DNA from: Corbicula japonica
Taxonomy: Eukaryota; Mollusca; Bivalvia; Venerida; Cyrenidae
DNA length: 64,000 nucleotides
NCBI GenBank assembly: GCA_038501625.1
Contig: JAZAYU010000694.1
Span: forward strand, 62,001-126,000
Direction of reading: 5' to 3'
A program made the translations under genes and the position numbers. Below, piece by piece: positions 39,501 through 49,954 of the stretch (within the stretch, counting starts at the first letter, position 1; each line of letters starts with the position of its first letter). The notes beneath the pieces are model-generated. The model worked only from the letters and a program-made list of their open reading frames with translations. It did no database searches and was not told the origin of the DNA.

Positions 39501-42500
39501 AATTAATATATAATTATTTAACATTTTGTTATAAAAATTACAACATAAAGAGACGCATTTTAATTAAGAAGTTTTTTCTAAAATAAACTAAAAAGTAAAA
39601 CGTCATTTACAATGTTTGCATGATATTTAGTTGAAGAAAACTGAAAATCACTTACCTGAACTTAAATGTAAAAGAAACATCAGTCAAGTTTGCAAATATG
39701 TTACGTAGAAGCTGAAAAATTAGAAAATGACAACATAAAATGTATTATTTTCAATGTCTTAAATGTGTGCAAATACAAAAAGAGTTACATGTTTATAGGG
39801 AAAAATGAAAAAAAAAACACTATTCTTTCTTTAAACACCCAAAAGAAGTTATTAAGTTCTTTATTGTACATGTAGCGAGATTTTCCCCAAAACAAAGCAT
39901 TATAAATCATTTAAGTTTACATAGTTCTAGCGTTAATTTGAAAAATAGATTATTCTCTAGAAAAAAAGCAATTTCAAAAAAGAGTTGGAAGGTAAAATTA
40001 TATTTATAAGAATTTAACAACACACGAGAACGTCGTTAATAATGTAGAGTTTTGGCTTTTTCTGGCAAGATCGAAATATATAATTTGGATGATAATGAAA
40101 TGAGAATGTTTATAAAGCACCAAGTAAACATATATTACATTAACCGTTCTATATATTCTACAATTGCCAAATGGTAAACAATGAACTAATTATATATTAT
40201 ATACATACCGTGTTTTTTAACGATTCAGTAAAATTCTTGTCGTCTTCTATGTTTTCAGTATATTCAGCCATGATTGTCATTTGAAATCGAAAGATCAGCA
40301 CGGCGTTGACTAAAAGATGAAAGAATGACTTTGTGAGGTTTATTTATTTATGATCATTATTATACTTTATGTTAAGTTTTAAGAAAATTTACGCGTTGAT
40401 TTACGTTCGTACATACAATACTTTATTTGTTTCATAGCATCTATGTAAAAATTGTAAAGGCTTCTGGTATGGACACACTTCATTGGATTAACAAACAACT
40501 AAACTTTTAAATTAGGCATACATGAGCAAACCTTTGCAATAATTAATAACATTGCATGATCTCAGGTGTAATGTTGTTATGCATATAAGACAATTATGTA
40601 GAATTAGATTTTTTTTATTTTTTTTTATTTAACCTTCACTATGTATTTTCATCAAGATTGATTAAAAGCATGCACTATGCTATAATAATTCCGTTTGAAC
40701 AGCTACATGTCAAATCATAAGGCAGCTTACCTTGATTTGGAGCTACAGTAGGATATCCGGAGACATCTGTGACGGGTATAAAAGATGGTGGCATTTCTAA
40801 AGTTGTACTTTTCGTGACAGGCGAAGCAGACGATGTATTTGCGTTAAAAGAAGAATGTAAATCCGATGTTACACTTGTCATAATGGTGGGAACAATTGTT
40901 GTATTTGCGGAAGCAGACGTCATCAGATGCGATAATGTATTGGGCTCAACGGTCGAAAAAGACGTTTTATTTCTGTTATAAGACGTCTGGTTAGCCAACG
41001 ATAAACTTGTCACAACAGAAGTAACAGATGTAGTACTTTCAGTGTTAGACGACTGCGGTGTCAATGAGGTTCCTACATGTACAACGGTAGGAACAGATGT
41101 TGCATTGGCAGTATCAATAGTCCGAGAAGTCGACTGTGAAGTTGTCACACCGCTAGGAACTGAGAAAGAATTGGCACCATCGGAAGTCTTTGAAGCCGAC
41201 GACGATGTTGTCACAACGGTAGGAAAAGACGTAGTATTGGTAGAACTAGACGTCTGTGAAGCCGACGAGGATGTTGTCACAATGGTAGAAAATGTTGTAG
41301 TATTAGTAGCATTAGACATCTGTGAAGCCGACGACGATGTTGTCACAACGGTTGGAACTGGCGTAGTATTAGAAGCATTAGACGTCTGTGAAGCCGACGA
41401 GGATGTTGTCACAACGGTAGGAACTGACGTAGTATTGGTAGCATTAGACGTCTGTGAAGCCGACGACGATCTTGTCACAACGGTAGGAACTGACGTAGTA
41501 TTGGTAGCATTAGACGTCTTTGAAGCCGACGACGATGTTGTCACAACGGTAGGAACTGACGTAGTATTGGAAGCATTAGACGTCTGTGAAGCCGACGAGT
41601 ATGTTGTCACAACGGTAGGAACTGACGTAGTATTGGTAGCATTAGACGTCTTTGAAGCCGACGAGGATGTTGTCACAACGGTAGGAACTGACGTAGTATT
41701 GGTAGCATTAGACGTCTTTGAAGCCGACGACGATGTTGTCACAACGGTAGGAACTGACGTAGTATTAGAAGCATTAGACGTCTTTGAAGCCGACGACGAT
41801 GTTGTCACAACGGTAGAAAATGACGTAGTATTGGCAGCATCAGAGGTCTGTGAAGCCGACGAGGATGTTGTCACAACGGTAGGAACTGAGGTAGTATTGG
41901 CAGCATCAGACGTCTGTGAAGCCGACGAGGATGTTGTCACAACGGTAGAAAATGACGTAGTATTGGCAGCATCAGAGGTCTGTGAAGCCGACGACGATGT
42001 TGTCACAACGGTGGGAACAGAAGCAGTATTGGAAGCATTAGACGTCTGTGAAGCCGACGAGGATGTTGTCACAACGGTAGAAAATGAGGTAGTATTGGTA
42101 GCATCAGACATCTGTGAAGCCGACGACGATGTTGTCACAACGGTGGGAACAGACGTAGTATTGGAAGCATTAGACGTCTGTGAAGCCGACGACGATGTTG
42201 TCACAACGGTGGGAACAGACGTAGTATTGGTAGCATTAGACGTCTGTGAAGCCGACGAGGATGTTGTCACAACGGTGGGAATAGACGTAGTATTGGTAGC
42301 ATTAGAGGTCTGTGAAGCCGACGACGATGTTGTCACAACGGTGGGAACAGACGTAGTATTGGTAGCATTAGACGTCTGTGAAGCCGACGACGATGTTGTC
42401 ACAACGGTGGGAACAGACGTAGTATTGGTAGCATTAGACGTCTGTGAAGCCGACGACGATGTTGTCACAACGGTGAGAACAGACTCAGTATTGTTAGCAT

Positions 42501-45036
42501 TAGACGTCTGTGAAGCAGACAAGGATGTTGTCACAACGGTAGAAAATGACGTAGTATTGGCAACATGAGACATCTGTGAAGCCGACGACGATGTTGTCAC
42601 AACGGTGGGAACAGACGTAGTATTGGTAGCATTAGACGTCTGTGAAGCCGACGAGGATGTTGTCACAACGGTAGAAAATGACGTAGTATTGGCAACATTA
42701 GACATCTGTGAAGCCGACGACGATGTTGTCACAACGGTAGGAACTGACGTAGTATTAGAAGCATTCGACGTCTTTGAAGCCGACGACGAAGTTGACACAA
42801 CGGTAGGAACAGACGTAGTATTGACTTCATCAGACGTCTGTAAAGCCGACGACGATGTTGTCACAACGGTAGAGACTGACGTAGTATTGGTAGCATTAGA
42901 CGTCTGTAATGCCGATGACGATGATGTCAAAACGGCAGTAACTGACGTAGTATTAGAAGCATTCGACGTCTGTGAAGCCGACGTGGATGTCGTTCCAACG
43001 GTAGGAACTGACGTAGTGTTGGCAGCATCAGAGGTCTGTGAAGCCGACGAGGATGTTGTCACAACGGTAGAAAATGACGTAGAATTGGAAGCATCAGAGG
43101 TCTGTGAAACCGATGACGATGTTGTCACAACGGTAGGAACTGACGTAGTATTGGAAGCATAAGACGTCTGTGAAGCCGACGACGATGTTGTCACAACGGT
43201 AGGAACTGACGTAGTATTGGCAGCATCAGAGGTCTGTGAAGCCGATAACGATGTTGTCACAACGGTAGGAACTGACGTAGTATTGGCAGCATCAGAGGTC
43301 TGTGAAGCCGACAACGATGTTGTCTCAACGGTAGGAACTGACGTAGTATTGGCAGCATCAGAGGTCTGTGAAGCCGATAACGATGTTGTCACAACGATAG
43401 GAACTGACGTAGTATTGGCAGCATCAGAGGTCTGTAAAGCCGACGAGGATGTTGTCACAACGGTAGAAAATGACGTAGTATTGGCAGCATCAGAGGTCTG
43501 TGAAGCCGACAACGATGTTGTCACAACGGTAGGAACTGACGTAGTATTGGCAGCATCAGAGGTCTGTGAAGCCGACAACGATGTTGTCACAACGGTAGGA
43601 ACTGACGTAGTATTGGTAGCATCAGAGGTCTGTGAAACCGACGAGGACGTTGTCACAACGGTAGGAACTGACGTAGTATTGGCAGCATCAGAGGTCTGTG
43701 AAGCCGACAACGATGTTGTCACAACGGTAGGAACTGACGTAGTATTGGTAGCATCAGAGGTCTGTGAAACCGACGAGGACGTTGTCACAACGGTAGGAAC
43801 TGACGTAGTATTGGCAGCATCAGAGGTCTGTGAAGCCGACAACGATGTTGTCACAACGGTAGGAACTGACGTAGTATTGGTAGCATCAGAGGTCTGTGAA
43901 ACCGACGACGACGTTGTCACAACGGTAGAAACTGACGTAGTATTGGCAGCATCAGCGGTCTGTGAAGCCGACGATGATGTTGTTAAAATGGTAGGAACTG
44001 ACGAGGTATTGGCAGCATCAGACGTCTGTAAAGCCGACGAAGATGTTGCCACAACGGTAGGAACTGACGTAGTGTTGGCGGAATCAGTCGTCTGTAAAGC
44101 TGACGACGATGTTGTCACAACGGTAGGAACTGACGTAGTGATGGCAGCATCAGACGTCTGTGAAGCTGAAGACGATGTAGTTACAACGGTGGAAACTGAC
44201 GTAGTATTGGAAGCATCAACGGTCTGTAAAGCCGACGACGATGTTGTCACAACGGTAGAAACTGACGTAGTATTGGCAGCATCAGACGTCTGTGAAGCCG
44301 AAGACGATGTTGTCACATCGGTAGGAACTGACGTAGAATTGGCAGCATCAGAGGTCTGTAAAGCCGACGACGATGTTGTCACAACGGTGGGAGCTGACGT
44401 AGTATTGGCAGCATCAGCGGTCTGTGAAGCCGACGACGATGTTGTCGCAACGATAGAAACTAACGTAGTGTTTTCAGCATCAGACGTCTGTGAAACCGAA
44501 AACGATGCAGTCACAACGGTAGGCACTGACGTAGAATGGACAGTATCAGACGTCTTTGAAGCCGACGACGATGTTGTTCCTATGGTAGGAACTAATGTAG
44601 TATTGGCAGTATCAACGGTCTGTGAAGCCGACAACGATGTTGTCACAACGTTGGGAACTGACGTAGTATAGACACTTTCAGACGCCTGTGAAGCCGACAA
44701 TGATGATGTCACAACGTTGGGAACTGACGTAGTATTGACACTTTCAGACGCCTGTAAAGCCGACAATGATGATGTCATAACGGTGGGAACTGATGTACTA
44801 TTGGCAGCATCGGATGTCTGTGAAACCGACGCAGATGATGGCACAAAGGTTGGAACCGACGTAGAAGTTGCAGTATTAGAAGTTATTGAAGTCGACGACG
44901 ATGTTGTCACAACAGAAGAAACCGACGTAGTATTGGCAGCATCTGACATCTTTGAAGCCGATGAAGTGCTAGTATATGTTGTTTTTATGACAGCTTCGAT
45001 GACCAATGCCATCAGTATCAATCTCCTTAATTTCAT
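30411..45036 (-). CDS. Membrane-tethered mucin-like protein (9 coding exons)
   Basis: Nine exons (45036-40731, 40309-40209, 39711-39656, 36072-35897, 35484-35301, 33585-33412, 32901-32769, 30812-30675, 30500-30411) join in phase to give 1785 residues. Order: signal peptide (MKLRRLILMALVIEAVI); about 60 repeats of 22 residues, Ser/Thr-rich and Cys-free; SEA-like domain (about 1438-1545) with FSRGSIKID, the Gly-Ser autocleavage site expected at 1490/1491; Cys-rich EGF-like region (ten Cys, 1556-1622); membrane helix about 1631-1655 followed by CCRRNK; a tail of about 130 residues with several Tyr. This is the layout of tethered epithelial mucins: cell-surface barrier, ectodomain held non-covalently after SEA cleavage. 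Orthology to a named vertebrate mucin cannot be claimed. The ATG at 45036 was chosen because it starts the signal peptide. The last exon is the least certain. Confidence 0.86.
30675..30812 (-). CDS. Mucin exon 8: cytoplasmic tail
   Basis: The acceptor CATTTACAG and donor GAC/GTAAGT flank 46 codons, AYEPIFSRGEGGQSGGQ through SYSNIDTNTD. The phase is 0 at both ends. An AYEPI-type Tyr motif and a YSNI motif are visible. Confidence 0.8.
30975..32125. repeat. 36-bp minisatellite, about 31 copies
   Basis: The unit reads GTATGCCTATATACTGCCCA, then AAAGAGGATAGTTCAT. Variants include GTATTCC for GTATGCC and GACAGTAAAT for GATAGTTCAT, arranged in higher-order runs. It lies in the mucin intron between exons 7 and 8. 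The 247- and 252-codon plus-strand frames are by-products of the period being divisible by 3. Confidence 0.96.
32769..32901 (-). CDS. Mucin exon 7: cytoplasmic tail
   Basis: The acceptor TTTTTTAAG and donor GAG/GTCAGC (a weaker donor) flank 133 bp, encoding DYADSEWEIPTNEVGLKD, then SFRSGIDKTGPLYGRYHRSP. It carries three tyrosines that could be phosphorylation sites. The output phase is 0. Confidence 0.78.
33412..33585 (-). CDS. Mucin exon 6: last EGF cysteines and membrane helix
   Basis: The acceptor AATTGTAG and donor TAAG/GTAAGC flank 174 bp. CKTSSFYVYHGQKCEE closes the EGF-like region. FLLAVSLGAGGGLFLVMFAI onward forms the membrane helix, followed by cytoplasmic CMCCRRNKSKPNL (possible palmitoylated Cys plus positive stop-transfer). 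Confidence 0.88.
33686..34168. mobile_element. TTAA-flanked MITE P1
   Basis: Inverted ends AGCCCCAATAAACTTGCCAA and TTGGCAAGTCAATTGGGGCT are each flanked by TTAA (33682-33685, 34169-34172), the piggyBac-type target. The 483-bp interior has a TGACGTCA at 33926 and a 119-codon open frame I do not think is a gene. It lies in the mucin intron between exons 5 and 6. Confidence 0.87.
34173..34746. mobile_element. TTAA-flanked MITE P2
   Basis: Inverted arms of about 90 bp start GGAATGACGTCAATGTTCCG and end in its complement, flanked by TTAA (34169-34172, 34747-34750). It shares its left TTAA with element P1. Each end carries a TGACGTCA. Confidence 0.9.
35301..35484 (-). CDS. Mucin exon 5: Cys-rich/EGF-like
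   Basis: The acceptor CGTTTTAG and donor GCAG/GTAAGC flank 184 bp with eight cysteines, including CKNNANATCKHRC, DLNVCGINGQC and MNAC, consistent with EGF-type spacing. NTS and NAT are possible N-glycosylation sites. Confidence 0.84.
35897..36072 (-). CDS. Mucin exon 4: SEA cleavage site and C-terminal half
   Basis: The acceptor ATTTCAG and donor TATAG/GTAGTT flank 176 bp, encoding RGSIKIDAESRI through NNIQSVI. The Gly-Ser bond is the predicted autoproteolysis site. The last base and phase (1) match exon 5. Confidence 0.85.
36115..37323. mobile_element. TTAA-flanked element P3
   Basis: Inverted ends AGGCGTACGCTACAGTTT and AAACTGTAGCGTACGCCT lie between TTAA sites (36111-36114, 37324-37327). 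The 1.2-kb interior contains a duplicated ~190-bp segment (about 36490-36680 and 36690-36880) with a poly-C tract in each. It lies in the mucin intron between exons 3 and 4, with its left end 38 bp from exon 4. Confidence 0.87.
37328..39655. other. Mucin intron 3, remaining part
   Basis: AT-rich intronic sequence in which I see no further coding or bounded repeats. One TGACGTCA occurs at 38987. Confidence 0.5.
39656..39711 (-). CDS. Mucin exon 3: SEA
   Basis: A 56-bp micro-exon with acceptor TTTTTCAG and donor TCAG/GTAAGT. It encodes LLRNIFANLTDVSFTFKF and leaves in phase 2. This is too short for ordinary open-frame detection. Confidence 0.8.
40209..40309 (-). CDS. Mucin exon 2: SEA start
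   Basis: The acceptor CTTTTAG and donor ACG/GTATGT flank 101 bp, encoding VNAVLIFRFQMTIMAEYTEN, then DKNFTESLKNT. The phases (1 in, 0 out) fit both neighbours. Confidence 0.82.
40731..45036 (-). CDS. Mucin exon 1: signal peptide and repeat domain
   Basis: One uninterrupted 4306-bp coding exon, with donor CAAG/GTAAGC in phase 1. It holds the 66-bp (22-residue) tandem array with units such as SASQTSDAANTTSVPTVVTT. Nearly every unit has an N-T-T/S sequon, as well as dense Ser/Thr for O-glycosylation. The repeats degenerate at both ends. It contains no cysteine. Confidence 0.9.
40890..44960. repeat. 66-bp coding tandem array
   Basis: About 60 units of 66 bp encode the 22-residue mucin repeat. 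On the plus strand each reads GACGTCTGTGAAGCCGACGA, then GATGTTGTCACAACGGTAGG. Neighbouring units share variants in blocks (a GGAAC versus GAAAA group; CATTA versus CATCA endings; an alternating series near 43600-43900), which points to recent segmental duplication and gene conversion. Confidence 0.96.
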
Positions 45037-45750
45037 TCCTTTATTTCTTTCTGAAATTATTCCATTACAAGATTGACAGACCACAATATAATAAGTTCTT
45101 GTATGAGTTAAGATTAGCTGATGCCAAATTTATCATTTAAAGATTTATACGATTTATTTTACATTGATATTTTGTCATTTTAAGTTTTTATTGTGTATTT
45201 CTGCTATTTACATAATTGTTTTCTTTCGAAAGGTTAGTGGCAGTGAACGTTTTACTTATATTTATTATACTGTAATGAAATGTGCTTGAATTTGATTGGA
45301 TAATTTGCCGTTGATTTATATTCGTATTTACGGATCGGCCGTAGATATTAACGCACGTGCCTTAATTTCCCTCTCTGGCCTCCCACCTTTTGTTGTCGTC
45401 CGCCATTTTGTTTTGAATTTCCGTAAAAATGCATAATTTGAAGCCGATCTTGTAAAAATTGTTACAGAAAATGTTTGTGTTATGTTTTAACGTTGAAAAT
45501 TTCAGATTATTCTCAAATTTTGTCAATAAATATCAAATCGATAGTCCATTCGATTTCTATAAAAGTGACGTCATGCAGGTAAATTAATGACGTCAGACAT
45601 GTAATTATTGAGGTTCTCAGAGGGGAATTAAGCCGTTCGGCATTAAATAAGCGAAATAAATGAAAAATCGATGTTTTCTAATTATTTTGTCTGAAAAGGT
45701 CTTTTCAGTATAATTTAACAATTACATTGTATTTGGTTCATTGAAAGGGT
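45037..45750. other. 5' flank of the mucin gene
   Basis: It should hold the 5' UTR and promoter. No unambiguous TATA or initiator is seen. Two TGACGTCA octamers lie at 45566 and 45588 and could be cAMP-response-type sites, but the same octamer is common in MITEs of this window. Confidence 0.35.
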
Positions 45751-45843
45751 ATGTGAGGATAAATTGCCGGTCTGTGTGTCATATTATCCCTCGCCTAAGT
45801 CTCGGGTAATATTACACCCAGACCGGCAATATATCCTCACATT
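45751..45843. repeat. Imperfect palindrome, ~93 bp
   Basis: The left arm TGTGAGGATAAATTGCCGGT continues into CTGTGTGTCATATTATCCCT. The right arm is its complement, with GGTAATATTACACCCAGACC and GGCAATATATCCTCACA. It is a hairpin with a loop near CGCCTAAG. Confidence 0.88.
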
Positions 45844-48290
45844 CCCTGTCAAGAAACCAAATAGCCAAATAGCTATATAATATATAAAATTGTCTTTGAT
45901 TTATAAAAAAGCTAGATCTAATCGTATCTTAAATCATTTTATAACTTTCATGTAAAGTACCTCTAAATTAATAAATGTAATAAAGAGGAATACACTTGCT
46001 TAAACTAAAGCTGGTGCTAGAAATAAATACTAGTTAAAGTTCAATATTATAATTATACCAGGAATGAACTTACATTATTTTGAAAATTGAATATAGTCCT
46101 ACTACACCAAAAGTGAATAAATCCAACTGTCAGCTTTCAATCCCAAATAGTAACTATTCTAAAATTATTATGATCAAAGAATCAATATTAAAGGATCGGA
46201 AAGCGGCACCGCCCTTGTTTTATCTCTTATCAGAAACAGCGCAATACAATGTGACATCTATGGAGATTAGAATTTTCAATTGAACGCTACCGAAAGCCCA
46301 CTTTGATGTGGATTACCGTTGATAAGAGCCAGCCTTAAAGTTAAGTAGCGCACCGAATACTTTAAACTAAATGCCATTACATGGAAATATGGCGAAAGAT
46401 GATTTTTATGATGGCCTGATATATTTATTTAAAGGCAAATTTTAGAGAAAATATGTATTTCATGGTGCTTTCAACTTATTTAATATTTTAAAAGAATTTT
46501 ATACGTAAGATTTTTAGAATTTTATTTTAAAACATGACAACTTATGTCTGATCCTAATACCTTTAAGAATGTTATATTGTTGAACTGATTTTATTTTCAC
46601 GCTCTATCGTTAACTAATAATAATAACAAATAATTATATTGAACAGAAAAAGAAGAAAAAGAAATACACCTTTAAAATTTTCAATTTCAGATTGAAAAAA
46701 ATACTGCCAAACAAAGAAACAAATACGCAATATCTTTATTGCAATTAAGAGGTTGTAAAAATTACAGTTATTTAGTATTTGGTAAATACCTTTTTATGGG
46801 ACGCTTTGGTCTATTTTCGGAAGTATTACACATTTTATTCCGAATATCAAGTTTGTATCCGTTTATTTTGCAATTGAAAGTGATTTGCAATTACAAATAT
46901 AACTGTTTATGAGTGGAAATTCAAACTATATTCATACACATTTAACAACAGATACGTTTCTGATTGAATACTATATATGATTCCATTTGGAAATCTAAAC
47001 ATATGTTCAATTTTGATACATTTAAATAATATGTATATGCATTTCGCAATACAAAATAATGTTTCTTATGGAATACCATATTAATTTAGCTTCAAGTTGG
47101 AAACTTAAATTGTCAATTCAAATCATAAAAACATAGTTACCGAGATAGCCATAGTTACCAAATATTTAACAAATTGGCAATTTAACTCTTAATGGAGATT
47201 TAGATACTGCGTCTTTGGTACTTTGTCTGGTTGGATCTTGTATCTTAATACTTGGGTTTTAAATTATCAACACTGATAATTATTGCTTAATGTTTAACAC
47301 TATAAAGGATAATTTGTAAAAGTTTAGATACGATATTTTAATGCATAACCCCTATGTTGTATCCGATTACTGTGGTAAAATTATATCTCGCGCGGATTTG
47401 ATTTTCGCATTTTCGCGAAAGGGGAAATGCGCAAAACGAAAACCCAACGAAAGTTCAGCCTATCTCATGAGGATTTTGTAACTGAGCGAACTCAAGGTCA
47501 CGCGAAAATGTCATTTGTGGCTTTTACGCGAAATTTTGTCCGCGCGAAAGTTAATGATTCCATAGTAAAAGAAAAAAAACACTGCAAGTAACAAGAATAA
47601 CTTTCAATGAACATTTGATACATTTTACTGCCAAAAATAAAAAAAAAGTAGAAATATTATGAAATACATGTAACTGCTGTTTCGTTTACTTTTGCGAGTA
47701 AAATATTTAGGCATAGGCTACCTTAATTACAATTATCGCGCGGACATAAACCCTTGCAATTTATAATATGTTTATGTAACATGAAATCGTCGATTTATTT
47801 CTTTGTAGAGCTAAATACAATTAAAACTGAAATTACATTAAGGAAACTGAATGACTCTTTCGATTTATCTTTAGCATATTCCGTTATAGAATTTCTTTTT
47901 TTAAATTTTAAAAATTTGATGCCAAAAAACTTAAATTAAATTAGTACATTAAAATAATTGAACAAGTATAACAGAGACTCCCGGGGACATGCGTTCAATT
48001 TATCCAAAATAAAATTGGATTTTCAAGTTAAATTTAATGACATAGTTGGGGGTATATAAAAGTAAAACATTAAAGATGCCTGTTCCCATATTAAGACGAA
48101 AATGTCCTTGTTCTCAATACGGAAGATCTCTTACAGTAAACAAGTAAATGCAATATGAATATTCTTATGCTATCAAAGTTTTATTGAAAAATATACATGT
48201 ACGCAATAAGATTGACTCACAAGAGGTACTAAAATGTAGCGATTTGTCTAAAATTTCGGTGAAAATACTGTTAACATTTAACATTAGAAA
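45844..48290. other. Gene-free AT-rich region
   Basis: No coding frame I can support. A degenerate CGCGAAA-type inverted element may lie at about 47374-47570, with TCTCGCGCGGATTTGATTTT at one side and TTTTGTCCGCGCGAAAG at the other. It resembles the 30168 MITE interior. Confidence 0.4.
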
Positions 48291-48295
48291 TTAGA

Positions 48296-48505
48296 CGCAA
48301 GATACACGATAGACGGACGCACGATACAGGATAGAGGGATGCACGATAGACACAAAATTTGTAACCGTATACATGAACAGGAATATACTGTGAACGTTAA
48401 AGGTTACACACGAAACGCACGATACACGATAGACGGACGCACGATACCCGATAGATGCACGATGCAATATAGACGGACGCACGCAAATTTTGTAACCGTA
48501 TACGT
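48296..48505. repeat. Duplicated ~125-bp segment with 8-12 bp subrepeats
   Basis: The ACGATA(C/G)A(C/G)GATAGACGGACGC motif recurs, and two longer copies each end in AAATTTTGTAACCGTATAC or a close variant (near 48355 and 48485). Frames across it are not coding. Confidence 0.75.
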
Positions 48506-49818
48506 TTAGAGTACTGTAGAACCTTTTCGGTCATGATAAAGTAATGTTAATATTGTATACCGTCAAATTACCAGAATATTATTATTTAAAGTTAAATTTG
48601 TAATAGGGTAACAAACACAGTAAAATTCGCATACAATAGACCAACAAGCCGCCCCTTTTCGGTTATTTGTAGAAATAAAACAGTGGTACCATGAATATTT
48701 AACCTCAAATTAGACGTTGGGGCATTCCACCCTGAACTGTGAATATACTGCTTTAATATAACGAACATGCCGTAGTTGCTTTGTAAAGGTATTGCATTTG
48801 TGACATGAAATGTTGCACACCCTAACCGAACAAATTATAAGCAACGTTTACTGACAAGTCTACTATAAATTTATTTCTCTTAATAGGTAAGTAAACAAAT
48901 CTGGTAATTGATCTTTTAAATATTCTGTCAATGGATTCACTGAAAGCAAATATAATGTGTTTTAAGTTTGCTCGACGGATGTTCTATTAGGTGAAGTTAA
49001 GTATGTCAGAGCATGCATACAATTGTCATTTACGGTTATAAGATAGAGTTTTGTTGTGCAGTTTTAAATCGTTTGATTTCGACTGTCTTTCTAGGAAAAT
49101 TGAAGGCGTTGGCAAGCCAGTTTATAATCTGCGTATTGCAGAGCATAACAACTGTTGATACTAATAAATCAACACTCTTGCAGTTTGTGTAAGACCGCGA
49201 AAAGCATTACTGTTTATGGACAGGCTTAATCAAACCGAGCCAGCCAATATTTGAAATTTGTCACGTTCGTTTTTTTTCATCAAAAATTCCTTTTATATCT
49301 ATTTATAGAGTTTTTTTTATGTTTTTTCTTAGGTTTTACTTAAAATGGTTTGCATGGCGTCAGTCATGGCATTTGCAAAACCTCATGAAGTTATAGCTTT
49401 TCTTATTGTATATCAAAGATTCCGTGTTTGTTTTTATTTATTTATCAGTGGAAAGAAAAAAAGCAAAAGCTTTTTACGATAATTGTGTTAAACAAATAAT
49501 AATTTTTAGTTACATGTATGCCAGAATTACATTGTAAATTTGACTCAAATAACAAATACATGTATTATTGAAAAAAAGATAATAAATAATATAAGAAATT
49601 TATTAAACAAACCAACATGACAAGATAAGCTATAGAGGCGCAACCGTTCAATGACCAAACCAAAAGGAATGTGCGAAAAGTATCCTAACTTGAAAGAGAC
49701 TTAGGGCAGTCATAAATAATGTTCTACGCACTAGTCGCCCAAACCCACTAGACGCAACATAGAGGCATTTAAGTACGCTTTAATGAAATAAAACCTAACA
49801 CATAAATCTCCTGGGTTG
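48506..49818. other. Gene-free AT-rich region
   Basis: Nothing beyond random short frames was seen. Confidence 0.4.
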
Positions 49819-49954
49819 AAGGTTATAAAGCTGAGTTTGGAAACCAGTCTCAAATCTCAAGCATCTGATTGGCTAAAATGGCGACTGGTCGCCATTTTAG
49901 CCAATCAGATGCTTGAGATTTGAGACTGGTTTCCATGCTCAGTTTTATAACCTT
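49819..49954. mobile_element. MITE-B hairpin copy
   Basis: A near-perfect 136-bp palindrome with ends AAGGTTATAAAGCTGAG and CTCAGTTTTATAACCTT and a core GGCGACTGGTCGCC. Confidence 0.92.

Noticed and set aside
40769..45076. Long plus-strand open frames (508, 185, 484 and 119 codons) opposite the mucin exon
   Set aside because: They are the antisense of a 66-bp coding repeat, lack a signal peptide or splice context and break at scattered stops. The minus frame is continuous and fits eight further exons.
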